DNA of 25,486 nt from a virus. A model generated the notes under the pieces. It ran no database searches and was not told where the DNA came from. It saw nothing but the letters and a program-made list of their open reading frames with translations. Positions within the stretch are counted from its first letter, which is position 1, and each line of letters starts with the position of its first letter. The stretch is taken from IMG/VR virus record IMGVR_UViG_3300030104_007254, positions 1-25,486 of that record, one strand, 5' to 3'. Shown in pieces: positions 1 through 10,900 of the stretch. The translations under genes and the position numbers were made by a program.

Positions 1-1
1 T

Positions 2-3000
2 AAATCTAAATTAAATTATATAAATTCTAGACCTGAATTAAAAGCTCAATATGAAAAAATCTTAATATCAAATTCTGATGAGTTCGGTAATTTATTAGTA
101 GATATGGATACTATACTAAATCAAGTAAACATACCTATAGGAGTATTAAACAGAATAAAAAATGCTGGAGATCAAGCAGGTAGGGTATCTTATTGGTCTA
201 ATGTTCCTTTAGTAGCAGGTTCTAACTTAGTTCAGTTTTCTAAGACATTTAATACTAGTTATAGAATAGGCCAAAAACTTTCTTCTACAGGGTTTAAAGT
301 AAACCCATTAAGAGGAATTCGGTTTACTACTAAAGCAGGAAAAAGAACTGCTAAAGCTATGGCAGATAATGTTAGCAAATTTGAAAAAGTAGTTGGTTGG
401 GGAATGGTAGGAAGTAAAGGATTTCTTACAGAATCTTTTGAAGAATTTAGTCAAGGAGTATTTGAAAAAGGATACAGTGATTATTTTTCTGCACCTTTTA
501 CAGATAGCTCTATAAAAAGAACTAAAGATTTTTTAACTACAATGACTAACTCTGCTAGAAATTATTATAATTCTGTAGAGGGTCAAGATAGTATTTGGTT
601 AGGAGGTTTAGCAGGTATGTTTGGTATTCCTTTATATATTAGAACAAATACAGAAACAGGTAAGTTAGAAAGAGGTTGGCAATGGTATGGTGGTGCATAT
701 GAAGAAATAAAAGAAACTAAAGAAAGAATTGCACAAGATCGAGCCGCTGCAGAATATTATAATGCTAATTCAATAAATCCTATTGCTAAAAATAATTTTG
801 AAAATTATATTAGAGAACAACAATTTCAAGAAGAAGCAAATACAGCTTTAGAAAAAGGAGATAGGTTTGAATATGAAAATGCTAGACATAAATCTACTTT
901 TAGTTTAGTTAATAACAGAATTAAAAACGGAATAGAAGATACTTTATTTGAAGACTTAGACGTATTAAATGAAATGGATCTTAAAACTTTTAATGACAAT
1001 TTTGCTTTTAAAGGGTATGAATATACTGAAGAAAGTAAAAGAGAGGCTATTAATGATAGTCGTCAGAGAATAGAAAGAGTCATAAAAGCTTCTAAAAAAG
1101 TAGATAATATTTTTGCAGATAAACAAGTTGCTGTAGATAGATTATTTAATAAAGAATTCAAAGAAGCACAGGATCCCGATAATTTATTAGAAGGAGTAAA
1201 AGACCAACTAAAGTTTTTATATTCTAGTGTTATAGATTATAAACAAAGAGAAGATTCTTTATCTAAAAAAGTTACTGAACTTACTAGTGGCCTTATCAAT
1301 CCTAAACAATTTGATAAAATTCTTGCTAAGTATTCAGGTACTAAAGAAAAAGAAATAGACTTTGTAAATAATGCTCGTGAATTTTATAATGAAACTTTAG
1401 CAGAATTTAAACAAGAAAATCCTATAGATTATGCTACTAATGAAGTAGAGTTAAAAGAAATTCTAAAAGATTTAATAGATATTAAGCTTAAAAAGGCAAA
1501 AGCAGCCGAAGCTTATTCTACTTTATTTAAGAAGAAAGGCATGGTTAATTTCGCAAATATGTATCAGGATTTGAGAAATAAAAAAGCTGAAGAATTAAGT
1601 GAGCAAATAAAAGCAGAAAACGAAACTAAAGTCGAGACAGCTAAAGGACCTGCTGCTATAACAAAATCACAACTAGATACTAGTAACACAACTACAGGAA
1701 ACCCAGTAGTAACTGCTAAAACAAATGAAGAAGTAGAGAAAATTATTCAAGATGTTGCAGAGCTTAGAAAAACTGGAGAAGACATTACTTCTGACTATGT
1801 AATAGATCAATTACAAAAATCACCTGCTTTTACTTTACAAGTATTAGATGCTTTAGGAACTGATGCTTTAGGAGCTACCACAATTGATGAGTTGGCAGAA
1901 TTTATTTACAGTGGAGAATATTCTAAGTTAGAAGGGCAGTTAAAAAAAGTTTTTAATACTTTACTTAATCAGTACTCAGCAGTAAATCAATCCTCCTCAC
2001 AAACTAGTAATACTAATGAGGAGCCTTCTCCAACTGTTGAACAAGCTCAAAGTTTAGCAAGTAAATATTCTTTAAAAGCAGCAGCAAGATCTGATGCTAG
2101 GATTTTTGACACCATGCCCGTTACTCCTGTTTCTATTATGATAAATAGTCAACATAAGCAGTTGGGTAAAAATTCCGTTACAGGTAAATATGAGCCAGTA
2201 AGAAAATCTGATGGAACTTTTGAAAACGGTAGATATGCAAATACTAAAGGAAATAAACAACCAGGCAAGCAGAATGTAGATATAGAATTACTCTTGTCTC
2301 CTGAATTTCTAAATAATGAAATGCTTCAAAAAGAAAATGTTCAAGTTACTTTTAGACCAAGTGAAACTAATGATTATGCTCAACAAGATCCTTATCAAAG
2401 AGTTATAGAAGTATTATATGAAGGTAAAGTAGTTGGCGAACTTCCTGGTTGGGAAAATGGTAGACCTCAACAATTAAAAAATCTTAGAGAAGCTCTTTCA
2501 AAACAATTTGCAGATGAATCAGTAGAAGGAGAAGTAGGTGGATTTTTAGGATATAAATCTACAATTGCACAAAAAGAATTTGTAAAAATACCAATAACAA
2601 AAGAACGTTGGGAAAATGAAGAATCTTTACAACAAAAAGAAGATTGGTTATTACAAGTATTATCTCCTGAACAATATGATGAGTTTGGATCTTATTATGA
2701 ACTCAGTGAATCTAAATGGGAAGATTTACCTGATGAGGCAACTTCTAATATGGCTGAAACTGTTGAAAAAGTAATATCTCCAGAAACATTAACAAAAGAA
2801 ATTTACGATGAATTTGTAGATTCAGGAATAGTTTCTGACACAGTTTTAAATAATATAATAGAAAAAATTAAAAAAGGAGAGCAGCTTAATGATATGGAGC
2901 AAGCTGTTTCTATGGAATATGGAGCAGAGATAGAAGAAAAACTTAAAGCAGATGCTAAAAAAGAAAGTTTACCTTCTACTATATCTAGTACTATTTATGA

Positions 3001-4909
3001 ACTAGATCCTAATATAACAGAAGAAAAAATTAAATCTATTTACGATAACTATGTAAGCTTAATGAATAGAGCTCGTGAAGGAATGGCTGTAGATTTTGAT
3101 ACATTTAAAAGTTTATTAAATACTTATCAAGTATTTAATTTAGGAGATAGTTACATTTTTGGCCAATATGATACTACTACAGGAACGTTTATAACACGAA
3201 TAAACAGTTCTCCAAACAGTAAAACATTATTAGCAGAAGTTATTCCGCAAATATCAGAAAGTGGTTTAGATGTAATATCTTTTGTACCAAAAGATTATGC
3301 AGATAAATTAAAAAGAAGCGGTTATACTATTTCTAAACAAGGCTTTAAATATAATTTTAAAGGAGAAGAAATGATTAAGTATGCGGCTGCATCTAATTCT
3401 GAAGTGTTTAATAAATTATTCAACCAACCTGCTGATAAAATTAAATCTAGAATTATAGAGGAGTTTAGTGAAGGTGTTCCTTTAAAATACAATGCTGTTA
3501 AAATTGATTCTAACGATATTGAAACCGCTTCAAAAGAAGCTGCTCCTATATTAGAAAAGTATTTAAGTAAGTTTGGTATTGCTGTAAAAGATATCAATGA
3601 AATAAAAGAAAAATTAAATATTGATGAAGCAGGTTTTGCAGACATTCTTTCTAAAATTGCATATGTAGAAGATAAAAAAGATCTGCCTCCTGTAGCAGGA
3701 GAATTTATTGCTTACATGATGCAATATAATCCTTTAGTAAAAAATATTATTAAAGAGCTTGCAGGAATAGAAAAAGATTCTGAATACAAAAAGTTAGATA
3801 AAGCTAAATATTTTAAAGTTGTAGGAGAGCTTATTGCAGATGACCTTCAAAATAAATTAGAAGGTAAGTATGACCAATCACTAATAGACAAGATTAAAGC
3901 ATTGATTAAAAAGTTCTTAGAAACTTTAAAAGCAATACCAGTAGATCTTATTAATCAGAACATTAGTGCTATAACAAACAATGTACTTCAACAAAATGAA
4001 AAATTAATTACAGCTAGTTTATATAAACCTGGGGCATTTGGGCAACCAACTTCATTAGTGAGTATTGCAGAAGCATTAAAGCAAGATGAGTTTGGTAAAA
4101 GTATTATAGAAAACATGAGCCCAGATTTTATTCTTACAGGATCTACAGCTTTATCGGAACAAGGAACAGTGCTTCGTCCTGACGAAAACCCACTCCATGA
4201 TATTGATTTTATAAGCCCGTTTAATAGAATTGAAACTCAAAAAAGATTTAGAGAAAAATACCCAAATGCGCAAAAAGTAAGATATATAGACGGGGATGGA
4301 TACTCTACAGATACTTTTTTAATAGCGCCAGAAGGATACGAAGTAGCTAATTATGTAGATAAAACTTATAAAGCTACAGACGGAACTGAAAGAATAGTTA
4401 TACAGTCTTATGATATAATAGATTCTAAAACTAAAAAGAAAAAAGGTAGTTATAAACTAGAAGCTCAAGAACAAAAAGATGGAGACGGTATTGTTAAACT
4501 TACTGATGACGGACAACCTATAACAAAAAATGTAGAAGTTTCTAAAGGAGTAGAAGGAAAAGTAATAGACTTTTTTAGTTACGAAAACTATTCAGAAAAA
4601 AATAAATTAGAACCTTTCTCTTATACAGACGAAGAAGGAAATGAAATTAGATTAGCAAATTGGAAAGATATTTTTAAAGCTAAATTAGATTTTGCTAGAT
4701 ATAAAGATATATGGGATTACAATAGATTTATTCCTACTGAAAATGTAGAAACAATATCTAAAGCTCAAGAAACTACTAGTCCAAAAACAGAAGTAGAACA
4801 AAGTGCTAGAGAAAAAGTAATAGATAAAAACTTTAAAAGTATTATAAAACAACTTACTGCTAATCCTACTATGCAAGGAAACGCATTTATAGGAAAAGAA
4901 AAATGTTAA
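2..4909 (+). CDS. Giant virion-type protein with C-terminal nucleotidyltransferase-like domain (5' end outside window)
   Basis: The frame is open to the left edge: 34 in-frame codons precede the first ATG at 104, so the true start lies upstream. Numbering here is from that Met. Residues about 200-500 are rich in E/K and probably helical or coiled coil. S/T/N-rich linkers lie near 510-540 and 625-645. A possible worn-out zincin module spans about 1195-1270, with GEFIA at 1199-1203 and E1242. The C-terminus resembles a Pol-beta-type nucleotidyltransferase: G1346-S1347, then D1366-x-D1368, a possible third carboxylate D1489, and near the end a helix with spaced K, R, KD and D residues as in AbiEii-type enzymes. 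The last residue is Cys. Being upstream of the RNA polymerase giant, it is probably a co-packaged or ejected virion protein; that role is inferred. The gene itself is certain, the NTase call moderate, the zincin call weak. Confidence 0.85.
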   Translation, partial: KSKLNYINSRPELKAQYEKILISNSDEFGNLLVDMDTILNQVNIPIGVLNRIKNAGDQAGRVSYWSNVPLVAGSNLVQFSKTFNTSYRIGQKLSSTGFKVNPLRGIRFTTKAGKRTAKAMADNVSKFEKVVGWGMVGSKGFLTESFEEFSQGVFEKGYSDYFSAPFTDSSIKRTKDFLTTMTNSARNYYNSVEGQDSIWLGGLAGMFGIPLYIRTNTETGKLERGWQWYGGAYEEIKETKERIAQDRAAAEYYNANSINPIAKNNFENYIREQQFQEEANTALEKGDRFEYENARHKSTFSLVNNRIKNGIEDTLFEDLDVLNEMDLKTFNDNFAFKGYEYTEESKREAINDSRQRIERVIKASKKVDNIFADKQVAVDRLFNKEFKEAQDPDNLLEGVKDQLKFLYSSVIDYKQREDSLSKKVTELTSGLINPKQFDKILAKYSGTKEKEIDFVNNAREFYNETLAEFKQENPIDYATNEVELKEILKDLIDIKLKKAKAAEAYSTLFKKKGMVNFANMYQDLRNKKAEELSEQIKAENETKVETAKGPAAITKSQLDTSNTTTGNPVVTAKTNEEVEKIIQDVAELRKTGEDITSDYVIDQLQKSPAFTLQVLDALGTDALGATTIDELAEFIYSGEYSKLEGQLKKVFNTLLNQYSAVNQSSSQTSNTNEEPSPTVEQAQSLASKYSLKAAARSDARIFDTMPVTPVSIMINSQHKQLGKNSVTGKYEPVRKSDGTFENGRYANTKGNKQPGKQNVDIELLLSPEFLNNEMLQKENVQVTFRPSETNDYAQQDPYQRVIEVLYEGKVVGELPGWENGRPQQLKNLREALSKQFADESVEGEVGGFLGYKSTIAQKEFVKIPITKERWENEESLQQKEDWLLQVLSPEQYDEFGSYYELSESKWEDLPDEATSNMAETVEKVISPETLTKEIYDEFVDSGIVSDTVLNNIIEKIKKGEQLNDMEQAVSMEYGAEIEEKLKADAKKESLPSTISSTIYELDPNITEEKIKSIYDNYVSLMNRAREGMAVDFDTFKSLLNTYQVFNLGDSYIFGQYDTTTGTFITRINSSPNSKTLLAEVIPQISESGLDVISFVPKDYADKLKRSGYTISKQGFKYNFKGEEMIKYAAASNSEVFNKLFNQPADKIKSRIIEEFSEGVPLKYNAVKIDSNDIETASKEAAPILEKYLSKFGIAVKDINEIKEKLNIDEAGFADILSKIAYVEDKKDLPPVAGEFIAYMMQYNPLVKNIIKELAGIEKDSEYKKLDKAKYFKVVGELIADDLQNKLEGKYDQSLIDKIKALIKKFLETLKAIPVDLINQNISAITNNVLQQNEKLITASLYKPGAFGQPTSLVSIAEALKQDEFGKSIIENMSPDFILTGSTALSEQGTVLRPDENPLHDIDFISPFNRIETQKRFREKYPNAQKVRYIDGDGYSTDTFLIAPEGYEVANYVDKTYKATDGTERIVIQSYDIIDSKTKKKKGSYKLEAQEQKDGDGIVKLTDDGQPITKNVEVSKGVEGKVIDFFSYENYSEKNKLEPFSYTDEEGNEIRLANWKDIFKAKLDFARYKDIWDYNRFIPTENVETISKAQETTSPKTEVEQSAREKVIDKNFKSIIKQLTANPTMQGNAFIGKEKC
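4100..4720 (+). other. Nucleotidyltransferase-like domain in giant 1
   Basis: The domain has GS at 1346-1347, DxD at 1366-1368, a possible third Asp at 1489 in a KVIDFF context, and a terminal helix ending in KDIWDY. These match the order hG[GS]...D[DE]h[DE]h...hDh of Pol-beta-like nucleotidyltransferases, and the tail resembles the K...R.KD..D helix of the AbiEii/MNT class. About 120 residues separate the DxD from the third Asp, longer than in minimal members and suggesting an insertion. The substrate cannot be told from sequence. Confidence 0.55.
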
Positions 4910-4918
4910 TTAAAATCC

Positions 4919-4938
4919 TTAAATTTGATAAAATTTAA
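4919..4938 (+). promoter_or_regulatory. A/T-only stem-loop just before the giant 2 start codon
   Basis: TTAAATTT and AAATTTAA form a perfect 8-bp inverted repeat around the loop GATA. It ends 3 nt before the ATG at 4942, inside the 32-nt gap between giants 1 and 2. As RNA it could hide the start region; as DNA it could be an operator. In an AT-rich genome chance cannot be excluded. No Shine-Dalgarno sequence is present. Confidence 0.35.
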
Positions 4939-4941
4939 TCA

Positions 4942-7900
4942 ATGGCTTGTGAATATTGGTATGACGGTAAATTCAGAACAGAAGAAGAATTTAAATCTAT
5001 TTTAGAAAACGGATTATTAGATCAATTAATTCGTGATAAAACAGTTTCTTTAGCTGCATTTGAAATTGATCCTACTAAAATTAAAAATGGTGTTGCAAAA
5101 GAACCTGTCTCTTTAAGAGTTCTTAGAAAAATCGACAGTAATATCAATAATAAAGTTGATCCTGATTCGGGACAACATATATTTCAAAATCCTTTAAAAG
5201 CTATTGAAGACTTTAATAAGCAACAAAAAAATAAAAAGAAAGGTTTAAAGTTAAAGTTTGCTATTAAAGTAAAAGATAAGATTTATACTGGAGAAGGTAA
5301 AGAGAATTTAGCTTTAGCTCAAGAACTTAATGATACTGCAAAAAGAAAAGGTGGTCTAAACGTAGCAGATTCTTTACAAGAAGGAGCTGTATATATGTTA
5401 GTACCTTCCTCTTATGGTATGTACCCAATTAAACTTTTTACTAATAAAGTAGAAGACACTGAGTTAAAAGGTGATTTAAAAAAGATGCTCTTAGAATTAA
5501 AAAAAGGGGATCAAAAAATGGTAGACTCAGTAAATGATTTTTTCTTAAAAAATTTTTACAGGCTAACTGCAAAAGATAAGAAGTCTTCAGGTGTAGTATA
5601 TGACAGTAAAAAAGATATTTTTTATATAACTAGATTTAGTCCAGAAGCAAAACAATTTGTTACTAAAGAATTTAAAACAGTAGATGATGCTTTTAATTTT
5701 TTAGGAAATTTATTATACAGAATAGACTATACTAAAATTAATAAAGGCGATTACAATATTAAAGTTGCAGAAAATAAAGCTGTAAAAACAGATGTTTTTG
5801 TAGAAGGAGGTAGTTTCTTTCATTCTCCTTCTTTAGTCATACAAGCCTATACAATGAGCGACGAAGACGTAAAGAACCAACAAAAGGTTCTTGAACTTTT
5901 TGTTCCTACTGAAAAACTTAATGCTTCAGAAGTTACTAGCCAAGAAGCTAATAAAAATAAAACAAATAAATCGGGAGAAACACAAGGTCCTTTATTTAAT
6001 GCCCCAGTAACAAGTTTAAAAGAACTAGCAGAAAAAGAAAAAACTGAAGAAAGAAAAATTACATATACTCCTAAAGGAAAGACTCCACAAACTTATACTA
6101 TAGATGCTACTGGAGACACTCCTAAAATTTTTAACAGTAAAGGAAAAGAAGTTTTTAAAAAAGACTCAGGAGATCGTAGAGCTATCTTTGCTAAGTTAGC
6201 TGTTGAGGAAGGAAGAGGTTCTGTAATAAATTATCAAGGAAATAAATATATAGTTTCTGATAAAAATAAAGATATATTTTCAGTAACTACTAAAAAAATA
6301 ATGAAGTGGGGTCCTGAAAACGGAAATAGAAAAGCTATTCTAGATCTTTATGAAAAGAAAAAACAAACACCTGTAGAAACAAAGTCTGAGCAAAAATTAC
6401 CCCCAGGGCTAGAACAAATTGCTAAAGAGCAGCCTGATGTAACACAAGATTTAGCTAGCATTATTCCAGGAGCTGTTTCAGAAACTCCTATTACTTATGA
6501 AGATTCTAGTACTGATTGGGATCAGTTTAATGATTTAGCAGGAGGCGAAGAAGATTTTAATAGAAGTACGCCCAATGACGGTAAAAAGAGAGCTAAAGAT
6601 TTAGATAAAAAAATTCAAGCTTTTGGTTGGACTAAACAACAAGAAATTGATTGGCTTATAGATATGTTAGGAGATGCTTTCTTAAAAGGAACACAAGGAA
6701 AGCAAAGAGCTATTAAGATGTTTGATAGTTTTGATAAATTAAAAAAATATTTACCTCAAGAATCTTACGAACAGCTACTAGAAGCTAGAAAAAATGGAGA
6801 AGAACTTTATGGGTTATTTACTAATGCAGCTGTATTAATATCTCAAAACGCTCCTGCAGGAGTAATATTTCACGAAGCTTTCCATGTAGTATTTAATCTT
6901 GTACTTCCTTTAGATAAAAGAATAGATTTAATCTATGAAGCTTTTGAAAAATATAAAGATGAGTTACCTAATATAGATACAGGTAAAAAAGATGCTGACG
7001 GTAATCCTATTATGAGGCTACCTACTTTTTTAGAAGTAGAAGAACTTCTTGCAGATAAATTCATGGACTATACTATTTCTTTAGAAAAAAGTAAAACAGG
7101 TATAGAAGGATTAGACAAGACCTTTAAAGGAATGAATAGAATGATAAAAACTTTCTTTTCTCCTGACGGTGTTTCTATAGACGGTATTTTTATGGACATA
7201 AACTTAGGAAGATATGTAAACCAAGTACAGTTTAAAGATACGGTTCTTTCTAGATCTATTCGACAAAAAAGTGATGCTTCTGAAGAAGCTACTAATCCGC
7301 AAAAAAAATACTTAGACCCTCTTGCTGAAAAAGATGCTTTAGAGTATACAACAGTTTTGTTTGATGAAGCAATAGAAATAGCTAATAAAAAATTAGATCC
7401 AGAAGGTACACGTAATTTAAGCAATACAGAAATTATTAGAGAATTTGGTTTTGATGGAATCTTAGCGCTTATAGTTACTAGAGGTACTAACGAATATTTA
7501 AAGAATAAAAATTTACCTGCTGACAAGCAAAAAGTTAATCCTGAAAATCAAAAATTATTTTTAGATGTCTTGACCAACAATCAACAATCTTTAGATCTAG
7601 ATTTTTATAAAGAAAAAAAAATATTACGTTTTAAATCTGTAAATGATTTTGTAAGAAGATTTGGTATATACCTACAAAGAAAAGGCATTTATATAAAATT
7701 AGATGGAAGTAATGAAGTAACTAATACTATAGATAGTACTGATTACTCCGAGATAGATTCTTTATCAGAATTAGAATCAGGAGAAGAGACTAGTGATAGT
7801 GTAGCTATGAGAGCTAATGTAGAGATTGATCCTAGAGAATCTATGAGTGAAAAGCTTAAAAATCTTTTTGCTACTTTTCCTAGATATAAATCTGCTAGAA

Positions 7901-10900
7901 AAAATTCAGCTACAATAATAAATAGATTTGGGGTAACTGCTAAAGAAGACCCAGGTAAAATATTTAATTTTTTAATTAAGAAAATATCTGATAGTTATAG
8001 ACTAAAAGATATGGAAGAAAAAATTGCAAAAATAGATAAGCCGTGGGTAAGGCTTTTACAAGAAGCAGTAGAAAATGATCCTAACATTAAAACATTATTA
8101 TGGGCAAATATAGGCTCTAAAAATTATGCTACTTATGTAGCTATGCGAGAAGATAACGGTAACTATAATAACTTTACTTCTAACAGAAAAAAAGTAAATG
8201 ATATTATTAAAGAAGATTTAATTTCTAATTTCTTAGTTACTGATAATCCTGCTTTTTTAAAAGAAAATAATAAAGTTGATTTTGATAAATTAAATATTGA
8301 ATATATTACTTCTCAAAATGCAGACTTTAAAAATATGATGATTTATTTTAGGAGCGCAGATCAATCTACAAATACAGTCGCTTTAAAAAATGATGAATCT
8401 TTTTGGAAAGATATCGCACTAAGAGAAGAATTTTTTGAAGATGTGGTAAAGCCTTTAAATAATATAGGTATAAAAATTACTACAGATGAATTGTTAAGTC
8501 TTCTAGATATAAACGAAAGTGGTGAAGCTCTTCAAAACAAGGCTAAACAAATAGATGATATATTAACTACATTTGGAGCAGTTCTTGATGTATTAGAAAC
8601 AGGTGAAAATATATTTACTACTTCTATACCTACAGCAGAAAGATCAAGAGATAGTAGAAAAGATGCAAGAACTTTATTAGAATCTTTAGCACAAGTATTA
8701 GAACCTATTTTAACTCGTGAAGTTGTTTCTTCTTTTGTTGGTATTGGAGGAAAGGCAAAATACAATTTAATTAATTCTGCACATTTAAATAAAGAAATAG
8801 ATAAGCTTACTAATCCTGAAAGGTTTGAAGAGTATTTAGAAGAAATAGCAGAAGATCCTTTTATGTCTCAGCTACCTATAATAAAAGATCTTCAAGATGA
8901 TTCTTTAGGTTTACAAAGAGTATTGCGAGACGGTAATAGTAAAACAAGAAATAAAGGTTCATTTATTTTTGATGGGTTTACTAGAAAAGGTAAATCAAGA
9001 AGTGTCGATTATTCTAGTATGTCTGATATAGAATTAGCAGCTACAGATATGGCATTTTTTAATAGAGATGGGGCTAAAGACGCTGCTAGTTTTAGACTAT
9101 CTATGCCTTCTGATTCACCCACTGTTTTTTATATTGACGGGATTAAACTTTCTAAAGAAGAGATTCTCGATAAAATATTACAAACCGCTAAAGCAGAAGC
9201 AGCTAGAATAGGTTTAGTAAATAATTTATCAGAAGATTCTAAACTTACTTTTGTAAAAAATTATTTTAATAAGGGAAGAGAGTTTCAAGTTTTAACTTTT
9301 TTAAATAGTACTTTTGAAGATTCTAACGGTAATACTGTAGATCTTAAAAAAGCTTTTAATGAAGAAGCTGCTAAAGAAAGAATTGAAGAATTTTTTAATA
9401 GTGATATTACTACAAATGAATTTTTTAAATCACAGATAAAAAAGTTTATTCGTAAGGGAATTATTAAAAATGTTAATTCGGAAACAGGGGTAATAGAATT
9501 TTCAGAAGGAATTATTGATTCAGAGATTAAAGATAAAACAGCTTTCTTTAAAGACTATTTATTAAATCATTTTTATTATAATACTCAATTTAATTCTATT
9601 TTTAACAGAGATGCTGCTTTTTATAAAGACGCTACTGATCAACAAAAAAGAGGTAAGCAGCAAGTTAGTCCTGGAATATACCCTGCTATAGAAGGAACAT
9701 ATCGTGCGATGATTATTAAAGATGGTATTGCTTCTACTAGAAATACTCTTATTAATTACTTCTTTACAAAGATAGATGAGTCTGATACTATGACAGATTC
9801 TGAAAAAGAAGCTCTTAAAATTGTTTGGACAGCAAGAAGTCAAGAAGCTTTAGAAAAAGATCCTTCAAAATATAAAGGAAATAATATTTCTGATGGTGCT
9901 ACACTTGTAAGTATAGAACATAGAAGAAAATTTTTAGATGGTTTAGGAAGACTGGGAGAAGCAGAAAAAAGAGCATTAGATAATATAGAAAAAGGTATAG
10001 AAAGTATAGAAGATTTAATGCTTATTAATTCTCCTACAAAACCAGAAAAACCTTTTGATGTAAGTAGTTATATATTAGAAGGAGTAGAAATTCCTTTTCA
10101 AGCTAAAAATGCAGAAGTAGTTTTAACTCCTTCTTTAGCACTTAAAAAAGATTCTTCAGGACAATATATAAATCCAAAATTAGCAGCTGCTTATATGGAT
10201 ATGAATGGTCCTACTAAAAAATACGATGTTCTTTATTTTGATTCTGCTATTAAAGTAGGAGCATTAGGAGTAGCTATAAATGAAAAAGGTAATGTAGAAT
10301 TTGCAGATTATATTTACGACAGTGAAACTAATACATATAAACTTTCTCATGATAGTATCATAAACACTCCTTCAGGATTTTTAGAATTAAATTGGGCGGA
10401 CCTTAGACTACAGCAAGAAACACCAGAACATTATTCTGACGATAGATCTAATTTTGGTACACAATTGCGGAACCTTGTACTTTCTGATATTAAATTAGAA
10501 GAAGATTATGACGTTGGTGATACTATTATGACTGGTAGTGAAATAGTCCAAATGTATCAAGAATTAGTAGTACAAAACCTAAAAGAATCTTTTGAAGAAG
10601 TACGTAGAGATTTTGAAGATAAAGACGGAAATATTAATTATGATTTTTTAGTTAAAAAACTAAAAGAAGAAATTATTAATAGAGAAATGGGTAATGAGTA
10701 TTTAGAAGCTCTAGCGCCTGTACAAGAAGTTTTAGGAAATAATGGAAGTAAAACTGCTTTGCCTTTATACCATCCATTAATTTCTTATAAGATGGAATCT
10801 CTTATGAATTCTTTCTTTAAAAATAGGATTACAAAACAAAAAATTAAAGGAGGCCAGTTAGTAAATGCTCCTTCTTGGGGATTCTCAGAACAGTTAGAAA

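Noticed and set aside
104-106. ATG as the start of giant 1
   Set aside because: The same frame is open for 34 codons upstream to the window edge with protein-like content, so this Met is probably internal.
7068-7526. Antisense open frame of 152 codons, and similar long frames opposite the giant genes
   Set aside because: They are hydrophobic or Ser-rich translations typical of frames opposite AT-rich coding DNA, with no family likeness, and lie fully inside genes with clear motifs.
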